Assembly (NCBI GenBank): GCA_947628615.1
Contig: CANRAO010000011.1
Span: 1 to 48,143 of the forward strand
Direction: 5' to 3'
DNA: 48,143 bases
DNA from: an uncultured Clostridia bacterium
GTDB lineage: Bacteria > Bacillota > Clostridia > Oscillospirales > Ruminococcaceae
In this document: positions 46,362 to 48,143 of the stretch, one piece after another
How the letters are laid out: each line of letters opens with the position of its first letter
Numbering within the stretch: the stretch's first letter is position 1
Notes under the pieces: generated by a model
What the model saw: only the letters and a program-made list of their open reading frames with translations
Told to the model about the DNA's origin: nothing
Databases searched by the model: none
Position numbers and translations under genes: made by a program

Positions 46362-46832
46362 ATGGATTTAAAGTTAATTCGTGCCGACGTGAAAGATGCT
46401 GAAAACCTTTGGCAAATGCAGGTTGAGGCTTTTATGGAGATGTATAATAAGTATCAGGATACGGAGACAAGCCCAGCCAGTGAACCGTTAGACAAAATGA
46501 TTGAACGGCTGAAGCAGCCCTTTACATATTACTACTACATTCAGGTAAATGACGCAATTGTGGGTGCTATCAGAGTAATTGATATGAAAGAACCGGATAA
46601 AGCGAAAAGGATATCCCCCATTTTCATAATGCCGCCCTATCGGAATAAGGGCATAGCACAAAAAGCGATATTGGAAGCAGAGAGAATACATGGTAATTCA
46701 AATTGGGAGTTAGTTACCATATTTCAAGAAGCAGGCAACTGTCATTTGTATGAAAAGATGGGATATCGTCAGACTGGGAAAACAACGTCAATCAACGACA
46801 AGCTGACGCTGGTATCTTACAAAAAGGATTAA
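46362..46832 (+). CDS. GNAT family N-acetyltransferase
   Basis: A 156-aa acetyl-CoA-dependent acetyltransferase. The core shows IVGAIRV (beta 4), the acetyl-CoA pyrophosphate-binding motif A in FIMPPYRNKGIAQKAILEAE, and the late motif B pattern NCHLYEKMGYRQTG. The substrate cannot be told; it could be a small molecule or a protein N-terminus or lysine. ATG 46362 has AGGAAG 8 nt upstream; GTG 46353 overlaps that site. It is 36 nt after the toroid gene and just before the first direct repeat. Confidence 0.88.
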   Translation: MDLKLIRADVKDAENLWQMQVEAFMEMYNKYQDTETSPASEPLDKMIERLKQPFTYYYYIQVNDAIVGAIRVIDMKEPDKAKRISPIFIMPPYRNKGIAQKAILEAERIHGNSNWELVTIFQEAGNCHLYEKMGYRQTGKTTSINDKLTLVSYKKD

Positions 46833-46860
46833 ACAAAATTTCAGTTTATTGAAATAAGCT

Positions 46861-46935
46861 AACAGAAAAACTCCCCACCGTCGATGTGGTGGTAGAGAGG
46901 GATTTTGTTTGTATCAAAATCAGCATTTACATAGA
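46861..46935 (+). repeat. Direct repeat copy 1 flanking the methyltransferase gene
   Basis: A 75-bp copy that matches 47941-48012 over its length: 62 of 72 aligned bases agree, with one 3-bp gap, and the 3' 42 bp differ at three bases. It contains the inverted repeat CCACC/GGTGG (around 46875-46892). In one reading frame both copies code for a similar peptide (RDF-V/A-CIKIS-I/V-YI), and the 3-bp gap keeps that frame. No start codon or ribosome site supports a real protein. It lies 28 nt after the GNAT gene. Confidence 0.85.
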
Positions 46936-47124
46936 TATAATCTTGCAGAGTTTAATACAAAGCCGAGGAATAATTGAAAAGTGCGCCTTTGCGGTGTAAT
47001 TTTCTTCTTGCGGTGTAAAATCTGTGCCGGGTTAATAGCGGTAGATTTATTCACGATTTTGTGGTACGATTTATTGAGATACAGCCATGGTCGCCCGGTA
47101 AATCGGGATTTGTAAGAGGTAGCT
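46936..47124 (+). other. Leader region of the methyltransferase gene
   Basis: A non-coding stretch with two copies of TTGCGGTGTAA (46989-46999 and 47008-47018), a small inverted repeat CCCG/CGGG (47094-47097/47104-47107), and a ribosome site AGAGG near 47113. No convincing promoter was found. Operator or transposition marks are possible but cannot be told apart from sequence. Confidence 0.5.
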
Positions 47125-47910
47125 ATGAATATCGTAAACAAAAATATAGACGGTGGAAAAGCGTTTGATTGGGGTAAAACATCAAAAGATTATGCCAATT
47201 TTCGCGATATTTATCCACAAGAATTTTACAACAAAATAATAGAACGTAAGCTCTGCGTTGATGGTCAAACAGTTCTTGATATTGGCACGGGGACAGGTGT
47301 GTTACCGAGAAATATGTATCAATATGGTGCGAAATGGATTGGAACGGATATTTCTGAAAAACAGATTAAACAGGCTATAATTCTCTCCAAAGGTATGAAT
47401 ATTGACTATTACACAATGTCAGCAGAAAATTTACAATTCCCCGACAATTCATTTGATGTCATTACTGCTTGTCAATGTTTTTGGTATTTTGATCATGAGC
47501 AGATTATGCCAAAGATTTACCGTATACTTAAACCTAATGGACGAATTCTTGTGTTATACATGGCATGGTTACCTTTTGAAGATAGAATTGCAAATGCAAG
47601 TGAGATGCTTGTGTTAAAATATAGCCCTGATTGGAGCGGTGCAGGAGAGGCAATTCACCCGATATTTATTCCCGAATGTTATAAGGAACAATTTGAGCTT
47701 GTTTACCATGAAGAATATCCTATAAATGTACATTTTACACGAAAAAGCTGGAATGGCAGGATGAAAGCGTGTCGAGGTGTTGGAGCCTCTCTGGCTGAAG
47801 AAGAAATTAAAAAGTGGGAACAAGAGCATATTAAACTGTTATCTGAAATTGCATCTGATGAATTTGATATTTTACATTATGTTGCCATTGCAGAATTAAA
47901 AAAGATATAA
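47125..47910 (+). CDS. Class I SAM-dependent methyltransferase
   Basis: A 261-aa Rossmann-fold methyltransferase. Motif I is VLDIGTGTGVLPRNM (about 50-64), the acidic end of beta 2 is GTDISEKQIKQA, motif II region MSAENLQFPDNSFDVITACQCFWYFD, and motif III RILKPNGRILVLYMAWLP. The pattern fits the UbiE/Methyltransf_11 group. The substrate is unknown. It lies between the two copies of a 75-bp direct repeat, each directly after a gene, which suggests it was inserted or moves as a unit. AGAGG lies 5 nt before the ATG. Confidence 0.9.
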   Translation: MNIVNKNIDGGKAFDWGKTSKDYANFRDIYPQEFYNKIIERKLCVDGQTVLDIGTGTGVLPRNMYQYGAKWIGTDISEKQIKQAIILSKGMNIDYYTMSAENLQFPDNSFDVITACQCFWYFDHEQIMPKIYRILKPNGRILVLYMAWLPFEDRIANASEMLVLKYSPDWSGAGEAIHPIFIPECYKEQFELVYHEEYPINVHFTRKSWNGRMKACRGVGASLAEEEIKKWEQEHIKLLSEIASDEFDILHYVAIAELKKI

Positions 47911-47940
47911 GTACAAATTCCCGTTAACCAAAAATGAACA

Positions 47941-48012
47941 AACAGAAAGATTCTTCACATCCGATGTGGTAGATAGGGATTTTGCTTGTATCAAAATCAG
48001 CGTTTACATAGA
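47941..48012 (+). repeat. Direct repeat copy 2 flanking the methyltransferase gene
   Basis: A 72-bp match to 46861-46935 (62 of 72 aligned bases, one 3-bp gap). The left part differs more than the right part. The variable part contains a perfect 5-bp stem CACAT/ATGTG (47956-47968), where copy 1 has CCACC/GGTGG, so the hairpin is kept with changed bases. Its right end abuts a terminator stem. Confidence 0.85.
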
Positions 48013-48042
48013 ACCTACTTTTTAAGTGGGTTCTTTTCTTTT
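48011..48042 (+). terminator. Rho-independent terminator at the edge of the repeat
   Basis: Arms GAACCTACTT (48011-48020) and AAGTGGGTTC (48024-48033), with one G-T pair and a TTT loop, followed by TTTTCTTTT. It would end transcripts from the methyltransferase gene. The stop codon of the converging gene (48015-48017) lies inside the stem. Confidence 0.8.
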
Positions 48043-48143
48043 GTAAAGATAAGTATGAACATCATTATAACCATAAGTATAGCAGGAAGACAGCTCTTAG
48101 CGTCAGTAAATCCTATAGCTTTACCGCTTATGTATGTTTGAAC
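48015..48143 (-). CDS. Membrane protein, C-terminal end (partial)
   Basis: The window ends inside this gene, which reads leftwards. The last 42 codons have one clear hydrophobic helix (AILMVIMMFILIF) preceded by ISGKAIGFTDAKSC and followed by a short basic tail (TKEKNPLKK) ending at TAG 48015-48017. This is the end of a polytopic transporter or permease, possibly of the major facilitator type, but too little is present to name it. The stop lies inside the terminator stem of the methyltransferase transcript. Confidence 0.6.
   Translation of the reverse strand, partial: VQTYISGKAIGFTDAKSCLPAILMVIMMFILIFTKEKNPLKK

Noticed and set aside
47055-47075. Sequence GTGGTACGATTTATT resembles the T-box core GGTGGTACCACGATTTATT of the tyrS leader
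   Set aside because: It lacks the ACCACG half, the antiterminator partner, a specifier stem and a terminator, so it cannot be a T-box.
46861-48012. Integron attC sites
   Set aside because: No GTTRRRY core sites and no integrase; only the gene-repeat layout resembles a cassette array.

Overview
The window reads as a low-GC, Gram-positive, endospore-forming member of the Clostridia. The best fit is the Oscillospirales/Ruminococcaceae (Ruminococcus-like), although no rRNA is present to place it. The evidence is the early sporulation locus spoIIGA-sigE with sigG, a yunB homologue, the ylmE-sepF-ylmH-divIVA division cluster, GatCAB, a T-box before tyrS, a CIRCE heat-shock operator, strong AGGAGG ribosome binding sites and TTGACA/TATAAT-type promoters. 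About 45 kb is compact chromosomal core; the last 3 kb (45.2-48.1 kb) is accessory.

Layout. 1-1381: clpP tail and clpX with a shared convergent terminator. 1388-4177 (minus): metA from its own promoter, then an HD-domain gene with mnmA from another. 4202-6841: glyA-rarA. 6845-7765 (minus): an S1-domain RNA-binding protein. 7985-13077: DUF951, prfA, tsaC, coaE, lytic transglycosylase, M18 aminopeptidase. 13088-16371: spoIIGA-sigE, a CIRCE-controlled hsp20, then sigG. 16397-18065: T-box(Tyr), a possible 11-codon leader ORF, tyrS. 18071-20250 (minus): dnaD-like and dnaI-like replication restart/helicase-loading genes. 20273-28112: miaB, a Cys-tailed YlbF/YmcA protein, mutS, mutL, miaA, hfq. 28141-34941: HlyD-like envelope protein, ylmE, sepF, ylmH, divIVA, ileS. 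34950-39239: lspA, rluD, a Cof-type HAD phosphatase and a split transketolase. 39238-39948: yunB. 39996-45244: ligA, gatC, gatA, gatB. 45245-48143: a stand-alone alpha/alpha-toroid protein, a GNAT acetyltransferase, a SAM methyltransferase lying between two imperfect direct repeats of about 75 bp, and the 3' end of a converging membrane-protein gene.

How the genes work together. The core groups are familiar: protein quality control (ClpXP, Hsp20), translation and tRNA modification (PrfA, TsaC, MnmA, MiaA, MiaB, TyrRS, IleRS, GatCAB), mismatch repair and replication (MutS, MutL, RarA, LigA, DnaD/DnaI-like), division and envelope (SepF, DivIVA, LspA, lytic transglycosylase), and commitment to sporulation (SpoIIGA processing pro-sigma-E, then sigma-G).

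Most unusual signals. (1) Three unrelated genes (sigE, the HlyD-like gene, gatC) share one leader layout: a strong Shine-Dalgarno 25-26 nt before the start codon, a small GC-rich hairpin with related sequence between them, and an out-of-frame ATG that opens a mini-ORF running into the gene start. (2) A well-spaced 11-codon ORF lies between the tyrS T-box terminator and tyrS. (3) A gene-repeat-gene-repeat layout, cassette-like, occupies the accessory end. (4) A CIRCE-hsp20 unit interrupts sigE-sigG. (5) The spoIIGA promoter has 21-bp spacing and a Spo0A-box-like sequence.
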